Shown: positions 25,753 through 34,703 of the stretch, one piece after another
Layout: every line of letters starts with the position of its first letter
Position numbering within the stretch: position 1 is the stretch's first letter
Source: Holosporaceae bacterium
GTDB taxonomy: Bacteria > Pseudomonadota > Alphaproteobacteria > UBA3830
Direction of reading: 5' to 3'
Length of the DNA: 57,090 bases
Assembly (NCBI GenBank): GCA_031257475.1
Contig: JAIROP010000036.1
Location: forward strand, 1 to 57,090
The notes under the pieces: model-generated
What the model saw: only the letters and a program-made list of their open reading frames with translations
Told to the model about the DNA's origin: nothing
Database searches by the model: none
Translations under genes and position numbers: made by a program

Positions 25753-28113
25753 GTGAAGGCTTTGCATTACATGGGGTACGCGGTTCTTGCTCTGATATCC
25801 ATTGTTGCCATAACATTGTCTAGCTTTTTTTTTGTGTTATATTTCTTTTCGTCGGAGCTGCCGAATCATCATTTGCTGAGGGAGTACTCGCCGGATTTAT
25901 CCAGCCGCGTTTTCCTTAGAGATGGCAGCCGACTGTGCGAATATGCCAGCGAGAGAAGATACTTCATTCCAATAGATAAAATTCCGAGCAAATTGATAAA
26001 AGCATTTATATCAGTCGAAGATAAGAATTTTTTCACACACCCGGGAATCGATATCATCAGAGTTATCCGATCTGCTCTAACGAATTTGCAGAATCTTGGC
26101 ACCGGAAGACGTCCCCGTGGGGCGTCCACCATAACGCAGCAGGTGGCCAGGATATTTTTGATCAAAAGCAATGAGCTTTCCTATATGCGAAAGATAAAAG
26201 AGGCGATTCTATCCTATAGAATCGAAAATACACTTTCCAAAATGCAAATCCTTGAGCTCTACCTGAATCAGATCTATCTGGGACTGGGCAGCTATGGAGT
26301 GGCCGCGGCAGCCAAAACCTATTTTGATAAAACGCTAGACGAATTAACCATCGCCGAATGCGCCTATCTGGCAGCTCTTGCCAAAGGAGCCGGTAATTAC
26401 CATCCGAAAAAGCACCGGGATAAGGCTATCGAACGAAGGAATTGGGCCCTAAAACGGCAGTTCAAGAATGGACATATAGGCAAAAGCGAAATGCTAGCAG
26501 CCGCAAAGGAAGACCTGAAAGTTGTAATACATACTGACGGGAACGACATTACGGCAAGATATTTCTCAGAAGAAATTCGCAAATACCTTGGAAAGACTTT
26601 TGCTTCCCAGAATTTGAATAAAAAAGGGCTAATAGTAAGAACTACTCTGGACACAAACCTGCAGAGGTGCGCCATCGTTGCTTTGAAAAAAGGCATTGAG
26701 GAGGTTGACCGTCGTTTTGGATGGCGTGGTCCACTAACAGAAATCCCAATTTTGGGATCTCGACGTGATATTTTGCGGAAATTAAAAAAAATTCTAGTTC
26801 CACAGGGACAGCAGGAATTTTTGCGTGCTGTCATATTATCCACCAATCGCACGGAGTCTGTGTTAGTCACCGAAGAAAACACTGTCGGCAAGCTACTGGC
26901 CACTGACCACAAATGGGCTAGGAAATTAAAACCCGGCGACGTAATCATGGTCTCCCCCCTGGTCGAGGGAAAAAATCGAGAATCGTTTGCGCTGAAGCAA
27001 TTACCACAGGTTCAGGGGGCCATAGTGGTTTTGGAGGTGAACAGCGGAAGAGTTTTGGCACTGCAGGGGGGATACGATTTTTCACAAAGCGAATTCAATC
27101 GAGTCACGCAGTCGCTTCGACAGATGGGATCCGCATTTAAGCCTTTTGTCTATCTTGCCGGACTCGAAAATGGCTTCGCCCCAAACTCAATTATCGACGC
27201 TGGTCCAGTGGAGATAGATCTTGGTGGTACTCTGGGCATCTGGAAACCAAAAAATTACCATGGATCTGTGTTGGACAGGATAACCTTTCGTGAAGCCCTT
27301 GAAAAATCCGTCAATACAGCAACCATAAGAATTGCCCAGGAGGTGGGAATTGAAAAAATTGCGAAAATTGCAGAACAATTTGGAATTTTTAAAAATATGC
27401 CTCTTCTATGGGCCTATGCCCTTGGAGCTGGAGAGACCAGCCTACTGAATCTCACTGCAGCCTACGCAATGTTGGCAAACGGAGGAAAAAGGATAACCCC
27501 AACAATGGTGGAATACATACAGGATAAACGTGGAAAAGTTTTATACAGAATGGACGGACGAGAAACAACTAAAGAACGCTTTGATGCTCTTCTGCCGCCG
27601 AAGCTTAACGACAATCGACCTCAGATACTGAGCGAGCAAAGTGTGTATCAACTAACGTCTCTGCTGGAAGGCGTTATGTGCAGAGGATCAGGCGCCAGCG
27701 CTGGTTTTCTGAATTTCCCACTGGCCGGAAAAACCGGCACCAGTAACGAAAGCCGAGACACCTGGTTTATCGGCTATACCCCAGACATCGCCGTAGGAAT
27801 TTTCATCGGTTTCGACAATTTCTCAAAAAGTTTGGGGAAAAACGCGAATGGGGCGAATACTGCGCTGCCTATCTTCATTGACTTCATGGTTGCAGCAAAG
27901 AAATATCTCACACCAAAACCATTTAAAGTCCCCGGAGGAATAAAATTGCGAAAGATCAATGTAAAGACCGGCATTCCTTCACCGTGGGAAAATTATGGAA
28001 CTATCATAGAAGCCTTTAAAGATGAGGAGGAACAATCTGAAAATAATCCGAATTTTCAGCAGGAGCATCAGGGAACAGCACAATTAATTCTAGACGATCA
28101 CGGGGCGTTTTGA
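25753..28113 (+). CDS. mrcA: Bifunctional penicillin-binding protein 1A
   Basis: 786-residue class A PBP. An N-terminal membrane anchor comes first. The GT51 glycosyltransferase domain has VEDKNFFTHPGIDI and RGASTITQQVAR. An OB-like insertion follows, then the transpeptidase domain with SAFK (catalytic serine), SVN, and KTGTSNESRDTWFIGYTP. All catalytic residues are intact. The GTG start at 25753 has AGAGGTG about 8 bases upstream. It lies 6 bases after the amidase and its 3' end overlaps the converging pgsA by 16 bases. Confidence 0.96.
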   Translation: MKALHYMGYAVLALISIVAITLSSFFFVLYFFSSELPNHHLLREYSPDLSSRVFLRDGSRLCEYASERRYFIPIDKIPSKLIKAFISVEDKNFFTHPGIDIIRVIRSALTNLQNLGTGRRPRGASTITQQVARIFLIKSNELSYMRKIKEAILSYRIENTLSKMQILELYLNQIYLGLGSYGVAAAAKTYFDKTLDELTIAECAYLAALAKGAGNYHPKKHRDKAIERRNWALKRQFKNGHIGKSEMLAAAKEDLKVVIHTDGNDITARYFSEEIRKYLGKTFASQNLNKKGLIVRTTLDTNLQRCAIVALKKGIEEVDRRFGWRGPLTEIPILGSRRDILRKLKKILVPQGQQEFLRAVILSTNRTESVLVTEENTVGKLLATDHKWARKLKPGDVIMVSPLVEGKNRESFALKQLPQVQGAIVVLEVNSGRVLALQGGYDFSQSEFNRVTQSLRQMGSAFKPFVYLAGLENGFAPNSIIDAGPVEIDLGGTLGIWKPKNYHGSVLDRITFREALEKSVNTATIRIAQEVGIEKIAKIAEQFGIFKNMPLLWAYALGAGETSLLNLTAAYAMLANGGKRITPTMVEYIQDKRGKVLYRMDGRETTKERFDALLPPKLNDNRPQILSEQSVYQLTSLLEGVMCRGSGASAGFLNFPLAGKTGTSNESRDTWFIGYTPDIAVGIFIGFDNFSKSLGKNANGANTALPIFIDFMVAAKKYLTPKPFKVPGGIKLRKINVKTGIPSPWENYGTIIEAFKDEEEQSENNPNFQQEHQGTAQLILDDHGAF

Positions 28114-28667
28114 GCCTCGTTGGACAGTCTCACTATGCCAAACCGTAGATATCTTGCGCCGGTGAACACGGTCATAACCACGGCGAGCCACAGAAAAATC
28201 AGCCCGATCTGCTTTACTAAAATAACGCGGGGGAACATGGCAAAACAAAGTAGACACGATACAGAAAACATCTGCATTCCTGTCTTCCATTTTGCATATT
28301 TTGTCACAGGAACGATCATCTGAACATGGGAAAGGTACTCCCGTAGACCGGATACGATAATCTCCCGAGCCAAAATTATTATAGCAGCAATGAGATGAAC
28401 GCCAGAAATGATGCCAACACCGGAGAGCATCAGCAAAATTGTCGAAATCAGCAATTTATCCGCCACAGGATCCATAAAGCGACCAAAGGGTGATACTTGC
28501 TTCCATTGCCGGGCAAAATATCCATCCAAAAAATCAGTAATGCAGGCGATTATAAACAGGACAGAAGCTGCCAGGTGCGCAAAAAAGCCCTCTATGTAGA
28601 AGCACCCTACTATGAATGGAATGGAAAAAATTCTAGACAGAGTCAACAAGTTTGGAATCATACGCAA
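28098..28667 (-). CDS. pgsA: CDP-diacylglycerol--glycerol-3-phosphate 3-phosphatidyltransferase
   Basis: 189-residue integral membrane enzyme forming phosphatidylglycerol phosphate, the entry to PG and cardiolipin. The CDP-alcohol phosphatidyltransferase signature DG-x2-AR-x8-G-x3-D-x3-D is complete in DGYFARQWKQVSPFG and RFMDPVADK. The N-terminal IPNLLTLSRIFSIPFIV is characteristic of PgsA. Its 3' end overlaps mrcA on the other strand. Confidence 0.95.
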   Translation of the reverse strand: MRMIPNLLTLSRIFSIPFIVGCFYIEGFFAHLAASVLFIIACITDFLDGYFARQWKQVSPFGRFMDPVADKLLISTILLMLSGVGIISGVHLIAAIIILAREIIVSGLREYLSHVQMIVPVTKYAKWKTGMQMFSVSCLLCFAMFPRVILVKQIGLIFLWLAVVMTVFTGARYLRFGIVRLSNEAQNAP

Positions 28668-28748
28668 TTCACCACTATGTCCGCTATACTAGCATGAAAA
28701 GTGTGGTTTGTGTAAGTAAATTTTCCACATGCAACGATCTCATATCGC

Positions 28749-29144
28749 TCAACAAGGAAATTCATTCGGACGAAATAAAATTTTTATGGTGTTGGCTGGT
28801 AGCAGCGGCAGTACCAGCTCAGGCCACTCTATGATAGTAATACCACTAGACAGCGCCTCCTCCAATCCAAGTTCAAAGAATTCATCCTGCGATTTCAGGC
28901 GATAGCAGTCGATGTGCCAAACGACTGCAGTTGGTGATTCATAGATCTGTACAACGCTAAATGTTGGACTGGGAACTTCTTCGATGGATCCAGTGAGAAG
29001 CCGGATTAGATAGCTGGCAAAGGTAGTTTTTCCACTGCCAAGGTCCCCGGATAGAGCGAAACACTGGCCTGTTTTTGCGAATTGGGCAAAATATTCCGCT
29101 GATTTTCTCGGATCCATCAGAGAATTATAGATAAATTCCGTCAT
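28749..29144 (-). CDS. tsaE: tRNA t6A synthesis ATPase TsaE
   Basis: 131 residues. The P-loop GDLGSGKTTFASYLIR, PSPTFSVVQIYE and the HIDCYRLKSQDEF block with IIEWPE mark TsaE, the ATPase needed with TsaB/C/D for t6A37 formation. The ATG at 29144 overlaps the pth stop as ATGA, a strong sign of coupled translation. A longer frame starting at 29210 would run deep inside pth and is not supported. Confidence 0.93.
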   Translation of the reverse strand: MTEFIYNSLMDPRKSAEYFAQFAKTGQCFALSGDLGSGKTTFASYLIRLLTGSIEEVPSPTFSVVQIYESPTAVVWHIDCYRLKSQDEFFELGLEEALSSGITIIEWPELVLPLLPANTIKILFRPNEFPC

Positions 29145-29704
29145 ATCTTCTTGGATACTTTTGATGAGAACTGTCTGATATCGGTGAAAAGCAGAGGGAG
29201 GTTTTGGCAAATGGCCTCCACCATATCCATCAAAATCACTTCTTCATCGGGGGAAAAATCGCTGAGAACATACGAGGATACATGAAATTTTTCCTCTGGC
29301 CGCCCTATACCAACTCTCAGGCGCCAATAATCCGTTCCAACAAACTCATCGATGTTCTTGAGACCGTTATGTCCCCCGTTTCCTCCGCCGTTCTTCATCT
29401 TCAAACGACCAAACTGCAGATCTATATCATCATGAAATACATAAACCCGTTCCAGAGGAATCTTGTAGAAATCCACCAGAAAACGAACTGCCTTTCCAGA
29501 CAAATTCATGAAAGTCTGAGGTTTAGCCAAAAGAACTCTCTCGTTATTTAGGTAAAACTGAGAAATTTCCACAAAAGCGGGCGTACGGCGAAAACCAGCC
29601 CCGCCACAGGCTATAGCAACACCCTCTACCATTCGGAACCCCACATTGTGCCTGTTTTTCCCGTAGGAAGACCCGGGATTACCAAGACCAACCAACAGTC
29701 GCAT
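29141..29704 (-). CDS. pth: Peptidyl-tRNA hydrolase
   Basis: 187 residues. Releases tRNA from prematurely dropped peptidyl-tRNA. The catalytic histidine is in NRHNVGF, the conserved Asn/Asp are in PQTFMNLSG and FHDDIDL, and KNGGGNGGHNGLKN is the substrate loop. The first residues MRLLVGLGNPGSSYG are canonical. It lies directly downstream of rplY, a typical pairing, and its stop overlaps tsaE. Confidence 0.96.
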   Translation of the reverse strand: MRLLVGLGNPGSSYGKNRHNVGFRMVEGVAIACGGAGFRRTPAFVEISQFYLNNERVLLAKPQTFMNLSGKAVRFLVDFYKIPLERVYVFHDDIDLQFGRLKMKNGGGNGGHNGLKNIDEFVGTDYWRLRVGIGRPEEKFHVSSYVLSDFSPDEEVILMDMVEAICQNLPLLFTDIRQFSSKVSKKI

Positions 29705-29713
29705 AATCTAGTT

Positions 29714-30346
29714 CTAGGACGTTGTCACAGAACTTGTCTCAGAAGTTGTCGAGGCGTCCTCAGCCGTCTCTTTCTTCATTATTGTTGGCGCCACGACCGT
29801 TGCAACGGTGAAATTTTTGCAATTCACAGGCAGTGCAATATTTTCCGGAAGTTTTATATCCCTGGCATGGACAGTGTGATGGAAATCGAATCCCGTCAAA
29901 TCAATCTCAATTTTTTCTGGAATATTATCTGGATCGCAGGTTACATCCATTTCATGGACCAGTACATTTAAAACCCCGCCCTGTTTCAATCCTGGTGAGG
30001 CCTGCTCATTGGTAAAGAAAAGTGGCACTCGCACAGCCACTTTGCTCCCTTTGCTCACTCGCAAAAAATCAACGTGAATCGGCTGATCTGTCACCGGATG
30101 AAACTGCACATCCTTCGCAATAAATTTCTGCCCCTTGGGACCAACGCCATCCATTTCAAAAACAGTGGAGAAAAAACTGGGCCTGCCGGCATACCTACCA
30201 AGCCAATCCTTCGAAATACATACTGACTCGGAATCCTTCCCATCACCATATATCACGCATGGAATAAAACCATCCCGACGATCAGATCGAGCAGCACCAG
30301 TTCCCTTTCTTTCCCTGCTCTTTGTCCTTAAAACAATGGTAGACAT
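29714..30346 (-). CDS. rplY: Ribosomal protein L25 (CTC form)
   Basis: 210 residues. The N-terminal L25 5S-rRNA-binding domain (GTGAARSDRRDGFIPCVIYG, then HVDFLRVSKGSKVAVRVPL) is followed by the TL5/CTC beta domain (LNVLVHEMDVTCDPDNIPEKIEIDLTGF, broken here at DLTGF) and a Ser/Thr/Glu-rich tail. Members with the extra domain are typical of alphaproteobacteria. It lies between prs and pth. Confidence 0.93.
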   Translation of the reverse strand: MSTIVLRTKSRERKGTGAARSDRRDGFIPCVIYGDGKDSESVCISKDWLGRYAGRPSFFSTVFEMDGVGPKGQKFIAKDVQFHPVTDQPIHVDFLRVSKGSKVAVRVPLFFTNEQASPGLKQGGVLNVLVHEMDVTCDPDNIPEKIEIDLTGFDFHHTVHARDIKLPENIALPVNCKNFTVATVVAPTIMKKETAEDASTTSETSSVTTS

Positions 30347-30368
30347 CCCAAATATCCTCTCTAGTCTT

Positions 30369-31235
30369 TCATAGTATATATCTGATTGAGTCTGCCATCA
30401 ATGAAGCAACAGACAATTTCCGAAATTTTTGCGGAAGAACCATTGTGCAGCCAACGCTGTCGGTTAATATAATTTGAGTCAAACTGGATTTTTCAAGGTG
30501 TGCAACGGCTCCCTGGGACAGAATCCCGTGTGTGGCATAGGCCATAACTCCTCGACAGCCGACTTTCTGCAGGGCGTCCACAGCAGAACATATGGTCGCA
30601 CCAGAATCGACAATATCGTCGACAATTACGCATATTTTATCGGTGACATTTCCAAGAACATCTGTTTTCTTCAGTTCACCGAACACATCGCGCACTTTGT
30701 TGCATATGATCAGGTCGCATCCTAGGGCTTTTGATATGCCATTGGCTCGACGTGCTCCTCCGATATCCGGAGAGACTATTGCTATGTCATCGGCCCGATA
30801 GCTACCGCCAATGTCAGTGATAAATATTTTCTCAGCGGAAATATGGGTATATGGCATTCCTATGGGAAGTTCACAGTGATTATCCAAAATTATAAGATAC
30901 GAGACATTTGTCTGTTCCAGCAGATGAGAAAATACTCCCACTCCAAACGATTCGTTCTGATTAGAAATATTTTGCCTGGAATATCCCATGTATGGCATGC
31001 ATAAAATCACTCTTTCCGCTTCTCGCAGAGCATTTAGTAGGAAAAATAGCTCTATCCAATCCTCATTGGTGACGGTGGAAGTAACTACTATTACCTGATA
31101 AAAATGCTTAGGTATCAGGACAACAATCTCATTGTTAGCGAATCTCCGCACATTCGAAGCAAAGACGGAAATGGACAACTCCCGGGCGATGGCTGTAGCC
31201 AGTTCCATGGAATTCCGTGTATGGATAATTTCCAC
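30369..31235 (-). CDS. prs: Ribose-phosphate pyrophosphokinase, divergent
   Basis: 288 residues, somewhat short for Prs (about 310). Makes PRPP from ribose-5-phosphate and ATP. The C-terminal PRPP loop VIVDDIVDSGATI is intact, as is SPDIGGARRANG. The flexible-loop Lys and Arg can be seen in CNKVRD. Two normally strong blocks differ: RQDR is RQNI, and the DLH block is DNHCE, though the histidine remains. The GTG start at 31235 overlaps the pgeF stop by one base. It may be the sole Prs with relaxed sequence or a second paralogue with altered activity. Confidence 0.8.
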   Translation of the reverse strand: MEIIHTRNSMELATAIARELSISVFASNVRRFANNEIVVLIPKHFYQVIVVTSTVTNEDWIELFFLLNALREAERVILCMPYMGYSRQNISNQNESFGVGVFSHLLEQTNVSYLIILDNHCELPIGMPYTHISAEKIFITDIGGSYRADDIAIVSPDIGGARRANGISKALGCDLIICNKVRDVFGELKKTDVLGNVTDKICVIVDDIVDSGATICSAVDALQKVGCRGVMAYATHGILSQGAVAHLEKSSLTQIILTDSVGCTMVLPQKFRKLSVASLMADSIRYIL

Positions 31236-31993
31236 TACACTTTCCCTAGACAGATGGCGGAGATGCTTCGACCACAGATGCCTCCGTTGTGTCTGTTAGC
31301 AAAACGATAGCTAAAGTAATTTTCCTGGTCCAGATAGGTATCCACGTCCATCAGATCGATGTTATTTTCCTCCAGTCCAGCTTCCAATAGCTGACTTTTG
31401 CAAAATTTTGGTAAATCGAAATATAATTTGGAACCCACAATGCAAAAAACCTCTTCTCTCCCACTTTTTTCCCTGAAATTTCGACGAAAATCTTCGTCGA
31501 CATCATAGCTCGCTACGGTAATGCAGGGACCGACAGCAGCAATGATATCCCGAGACCTGCTCCCGAGATCTGCCATGCGATTAACCGTGGATGGAATAAT
31601 CCCCGCAACCGCTCCTTTCCATCCCGCATGGGCTGCACCAACCACCAGGTTTTGTCTATCAAAAAACAAAATAGGAGCACAATCAGCGGTCAGGATCCCT
31701 ATTGCTATGCCTGGTGTACGCGTCACCACCGCGTCAGCCTTCATATCCGAAATTTCTGTCCGTTCATCTACGGTAATACACAAATTTCCGTGTACCTGAT
31801 TGAGGGTAACCAATCTATCGGCTCCAAGTGCTTGTCTAGACAGATCCAAATTTTGCGCAACCAGGTCTTCATTGTCTCCAACAAATTTGCTGCAATTAAG
31901 GGAAGCATAAACACCTAAACTCTTTCCGTACTTTCTTCTGAAAAATCCATGGCTACAAAATTCAGAGTGGATCTTGGAGGATTCTAGCCGCAA
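31235..31993 (-). CDS. pgeF: Multicopper polyphenol oxidase / YfiH-LACC1 family purine nucleosidase
   Basis: 252 residues of the YfiH/PgeF family, shown in other bacteria to act as a peptidoglycan-editing factor and in LACC1 as a purine-metabolising enzyme. Family motifs are GFFRRKYG, NQVHG, DADAVVTRTPGIAIGILTADCAPILFFD (shown in parts), and AHAGWKGAVAGI with the metal-binding His and Cys. GPCI and SYDVDEDF follow. The frame begins with TTG two bases after the gapR stop; no ATG is near, so the start is less sure. Confidence 0.88.
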   Translation of the reverse strand: MRLESSKIHSEFCSHGFFRRKYGKSLGVYASLNCSKFVGDNEDLVAQNLDLSRQALGADRLVTLNQVHGNLCITVDERTEISDMKADAVVTRTPGIAIGILTADCAPILFFDRQNLVVGAAHAGWKGAVAGIIPSTVNRMADLGSRSRDIIAAVGPCITVASYDVDEDFRRNFREKSGREEVFCIVGSKLYFDLPKFCKSQLLEAGLEENNIDLMDVDTYLDQENYFSYRFANRHNGGICGRSISAICLGKV

Positions 31994-31995
31994 AT

Positions 31996-32253
31996 CTAAC
32001 CGTCTTCCTTGCTGGATGGGACCAACCCAAGAGCCAGCATGTATGTATCCAAAAGCATATCCTCCGTTTCTCGTTCTTCGGTGCGCATTTTTTTCAATTT
32101 TATTATTTTTTTCATAATTTTGGCATCAAACCCATCACCCCTGGCCTGCTTGTAGATATCAGAGATTTGTTCCTGAACCTCGATTTTCTCCGATTCTAGA
32201 TTTTCAATCTTTTCTATGTACTGCCTGAGCTTAGCTATGTCACTTGAATGCAT
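31996..32253 (-). CDS. gapR: GapR nucleoid-associated DNA-binding protein (DUF2312)
   Basis: 85 residues of mostly helical sequence. The family pattern is plain: LRQYIEKIENLESEKIE, then DIYKQARGDGFDAKIMKKII and MLLDTYMLALGLVP. In Caulobacter GapR clamps overtwisted DNA ahead of replication forks. Length is standard. It heads a pgeF-prs-rplY-pth-tsaE run on the minus strand, all within a few bases of one another. Confidence 0.95.
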   Translation of the reverse strand: MHSSDIAKLRQYIEKIENLESEKIEVQEQISDIYKQARGDGFDAKIMKKIIKLKKMRTEERETEDMLLDTYMLALGLVPSSKEDG

Positions 32254-32401
32254 CTTTTTCGCTCTCCGTCTATTTAGCCCAACTAATGCACGGGTTGATA
32301 CTATAAAAACGAATAAAAATCAACAAAACTTACCCAATAATCTTACCCTCTCATATTTAATTGCAGAAAATATCTTGCTAGGCAACGATCTCTCTGTGGG
32401 A

Positions 32402-32968
32402 TTAGGCGTTTCCCTGCAGGTCTAAGAACATGTTGGTGTGAGCGCCTATTTTGAGCAAAGCCTTGCTCCATTTATCCGCTTTGGGATCGCCGAATATAAG
32501 CGCTTCGTCCGAGTCTATGGGTATCCAGTAGCTAGAGGCAACTTCGTTTTCCAGCTGGTCCATTTCCCAGAGACAGCAACCCATGCAAAGGAGTTTCTTT
32601 TGGGGACCTCCGGTTGACGTAATGACCTTGAGTATATCACCATTGATTGTTAGTGCTACGTTATCGCTGATTAGGATACTTTCGGAGGACATGTAATCGT
32701 TTGAATGGAGGATAAAACATTTTGCGATCTCCTCTGGCCCTCCGAACAGAATATCAAGGTCTTCCATGTCGTTCATCTCGATATCTAGTCGTTTTAGGAC
32801 GTTGGCGACGGTCATTTCAGGGATTAGTTTGTTTATAACGATGCCGAGAGCGCCTTTGTTGTCATGGGAACACAGGTAAACCATTGACTTATCTAAGTAT
32901 TCATTCGAAACAGACTGTGTCGAAAGCAGAATTTTTCCAGTTAGATTTCTCAAATCATTATTGCTCAT
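32402..32968 (-). CDS. yqgE: YqgE/AlgH family protein (DUF179)
   Basis: 188 residues. The family motifs are seen: LTGKILLSTQSVSNEYLDKSMVYLCSHDNKGALGIVINK (in parts), an LFGGPEE block, and GCCLWEMDQLENEVASSYW. The function of the family is not settled; it is often near yqgF or pyrimidine genes. It is divergent from dsbD by 66 bases. Confidence 0.92.
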   Translation of the reverse strand: MSNNDLRNLTGKILLSTQSVSNEYLDKSMVYLCSHDNKGALGIVINKLIPEMTVANVLKRLDIEMNDMEDLDILFGGPEEIAKCFILHSNDYMSSESILISDNVALTINGDILKVITSTGGPQKKLLCMGCCLWEMDQLENEVASSYWIPIDSDEALIFGDPKADKWSKALLKIGAHTNMFLDLQGNA

Positions 32969-33034
32969 GTATATTCCTGTACCTATAATCAGGACAATAG
33001 TGCATATAGGTTGATTTTTTATTAAAAGTGAAAA

Positions 33035-34555
33035 ATGTTGTGCAAAAAAATAATGATGTTTTTTTTTAGCTTACTGTTTTTGCTTAGTTTCGATGCGAAG
33101 GCTTTTGTCAAATTAGAAATTTTTGGAAACATTGCCCATTTGGAAGAAGAAACTTTTTGCGGCGAATTAACTCTGGTAATTCCCGATGGGTGGCAATTGG
33201 CTAAAGCGCCTGATATTTCACTCACAGTATCTCGAAAAAGCCTGGAACATGTCGGAAATTTGAAGCAATTGGATAAAAACACCTATATGGTTAATTATCG
33301 GATACCGGCAGAGGGTATCCTCGGAAATGCCTTGACATTGAGGGTCGATTGTCCGCTGTGCCAGGATATATGTACCATTGTTTCAAAAACCATTGAAATA
33401 TCACTAAACAGGGAATTCCATTCGCAAACAACAAGTCACCGAGGAAAAATCTTTCAGCTGCTAGTCATGATTCTGCTTGGTTTTGTCGGCGGAGCGGTAC
33501 TGAACGTTATGCCCTGCGTACTGCCGGTAATTATGCTGAAACTGCGATCTCTGACGTCACGAAATGCGATTGGAGGAGCAATCGCAGGCAATTATGCAAG
33601 TTTTTTATCCTTTGGCATATGCCTGGCAGTCATGAAAATGGCCGGAGAAGGAATAGGCTGGGGAATGCATCTGCAGAATCCCTACTTCCTAGAAGTAATA
33701 ATGTTGGTACTTTTCATTTTGACGCTGTATTCATTTGGTCTGGTTTCCTGGTTTCCCTCCATGAGGATGGATGGCCGGGAATTTTGGGGCAGTTTCCTGT
33801 CGAGCATAGTAGCAACCATCATTGCGATACCATGCACAGCCCCATTTCTAGGGACTGCCGCGGCATTTGCAATCCAAGGATCTGTTCCGGAATTGTTGGC
33901 AGTTTTTTTCTCCATTGCCACGGGATTCTCTCTGCCCTATTTCCTATCATTCTGTATTCCTGTGGAAAAGATTACTGTACTGACGCGAGTCAGCCCGATT
34001 TTCAAGAAGATTGTAAACTGTGGTGTGCTGCTGACGTTTCTATGGTTTTTTTGGTTACTGTCCAGACATCTGCGATCGATGACCGTGCTGGTCTACGGTA
34101 TATCGCTCACCGGGTCTGCTCTGCTACTAAAAATACGGCAGCATCGATCGGCCTTTACCATTCTTGTCATTTTTTGCTGCTGGGAACACTATATAGATTT
34201 CACGGGAAAAGAGTCTTCCAGCCGAGATATCCTTACTCGGCTTGAGACGGAGAGGATACAAAAACGCCTTATTCTTTTCAACATTACCGCCGACTGGTGC
34301 CTGACCTGCAAATATAATCGTCGCTGGGTTCTGGATAGCCTCAGGGTTAGAGAATCGTTGAAAAATAATCATGCAGTGTTCATCGAAGCGGATATGACCA
34401 AAAGGGATGAGGCGTTAATGCAATTCATACGAACATACAACAGAGCTGGAATTCCATTTACAATTGTATACGGCCAGGGTGCGCCGGAGGGAATATTGCT
34501 GAATGAGTCTCTCTCCGAGTCCGCAGTGGTTGACGCCCTGAAAAAAGCAAGATAA
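33035..34555 (+). CDS. dsbD: DsbD/ScsB-like membrane thiol:disulfide interchange protein
   Basis: 506 residues. A signal peptide leads to an N-terminal periplasmic domain with CPLCQDIC. The transmembrane domain, about eight helices, has one redox cysteine in NVMPCVLPVIMLKLRSL and the other in AIPCTAPFLGTA. The C-terminal thioredoxin-like domain has the active site DWCLTCK. It carries electrons from cytoplasmic thioredoxin to periplasmic substrates. All three cysteine pairs are present, although the N-terminal domain is short. A weak ribosome site precedes the ATG at 33035. Confidence 0.9.
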   Translation: MLCKKIMMFFFSLLFLLSFDAKAFVKLEIFGNIAHLEEETFCGELTLVIPDGWQLAKAPDISLTVSRKSLEHVGNLKQLDKNTYMVNYRIPAEGILGNALTLRVDCPLCQDICTIVSKTIEISLNREFHSQTTSHRGKIFQLLVMILLGFVGGAVLNVMPCVLPVIMLKLRSLTSRNAIGGAIAGNYASFLSFGICLAVMKMAGEGIGWGMHLQNPYFLEVIMLVLFILTLYSFGLVSWFPSMRMDGREFWGSFLSSIVATIIAIPCTAPFLGTAAAFAIQGSVPELLAVFFSIATGFSLPYFLSFCIPVEKITVLTRVSPIFKKIVNCGVLLTFLWFFWLLSRHLRSMTVLVYGISLTGSALLLKIRQHRSAFTILVIFCCWEHYIDFTGKESSSRDILTRLETERIQKRLILFNITADWCLTCKYNRRWVLDSLRVRESLKNNHAVFIEADMTKRDEALMQFIRTYNRAGIPFTIVYGQGAPEGILLNESLSESAVVDALKKAR

Positions 34556-34703
34556 TTCAGGCTTCAACGGCTTTTTTTGAAAAATATCGAAGATGTCGTG
34601 ACAAGGATAAACGAATAATGTAGACTAAATCTTAATTGAGTGCGTGAGATCCTGTGGGACAGTCGGTGTAGCGTAGTCTTTAGTCTTTAAAATATGAGGT
34701 AAT

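Noticed and set aside
34622-34686. 8-base complementary arms (AGACTAAA / TTTAGTCT) upstream of nrdD as a regulatory site
   Set aside because: Arms are 49 bases apart in AT-rich DNA and do not match the NrdR box or another known operator.
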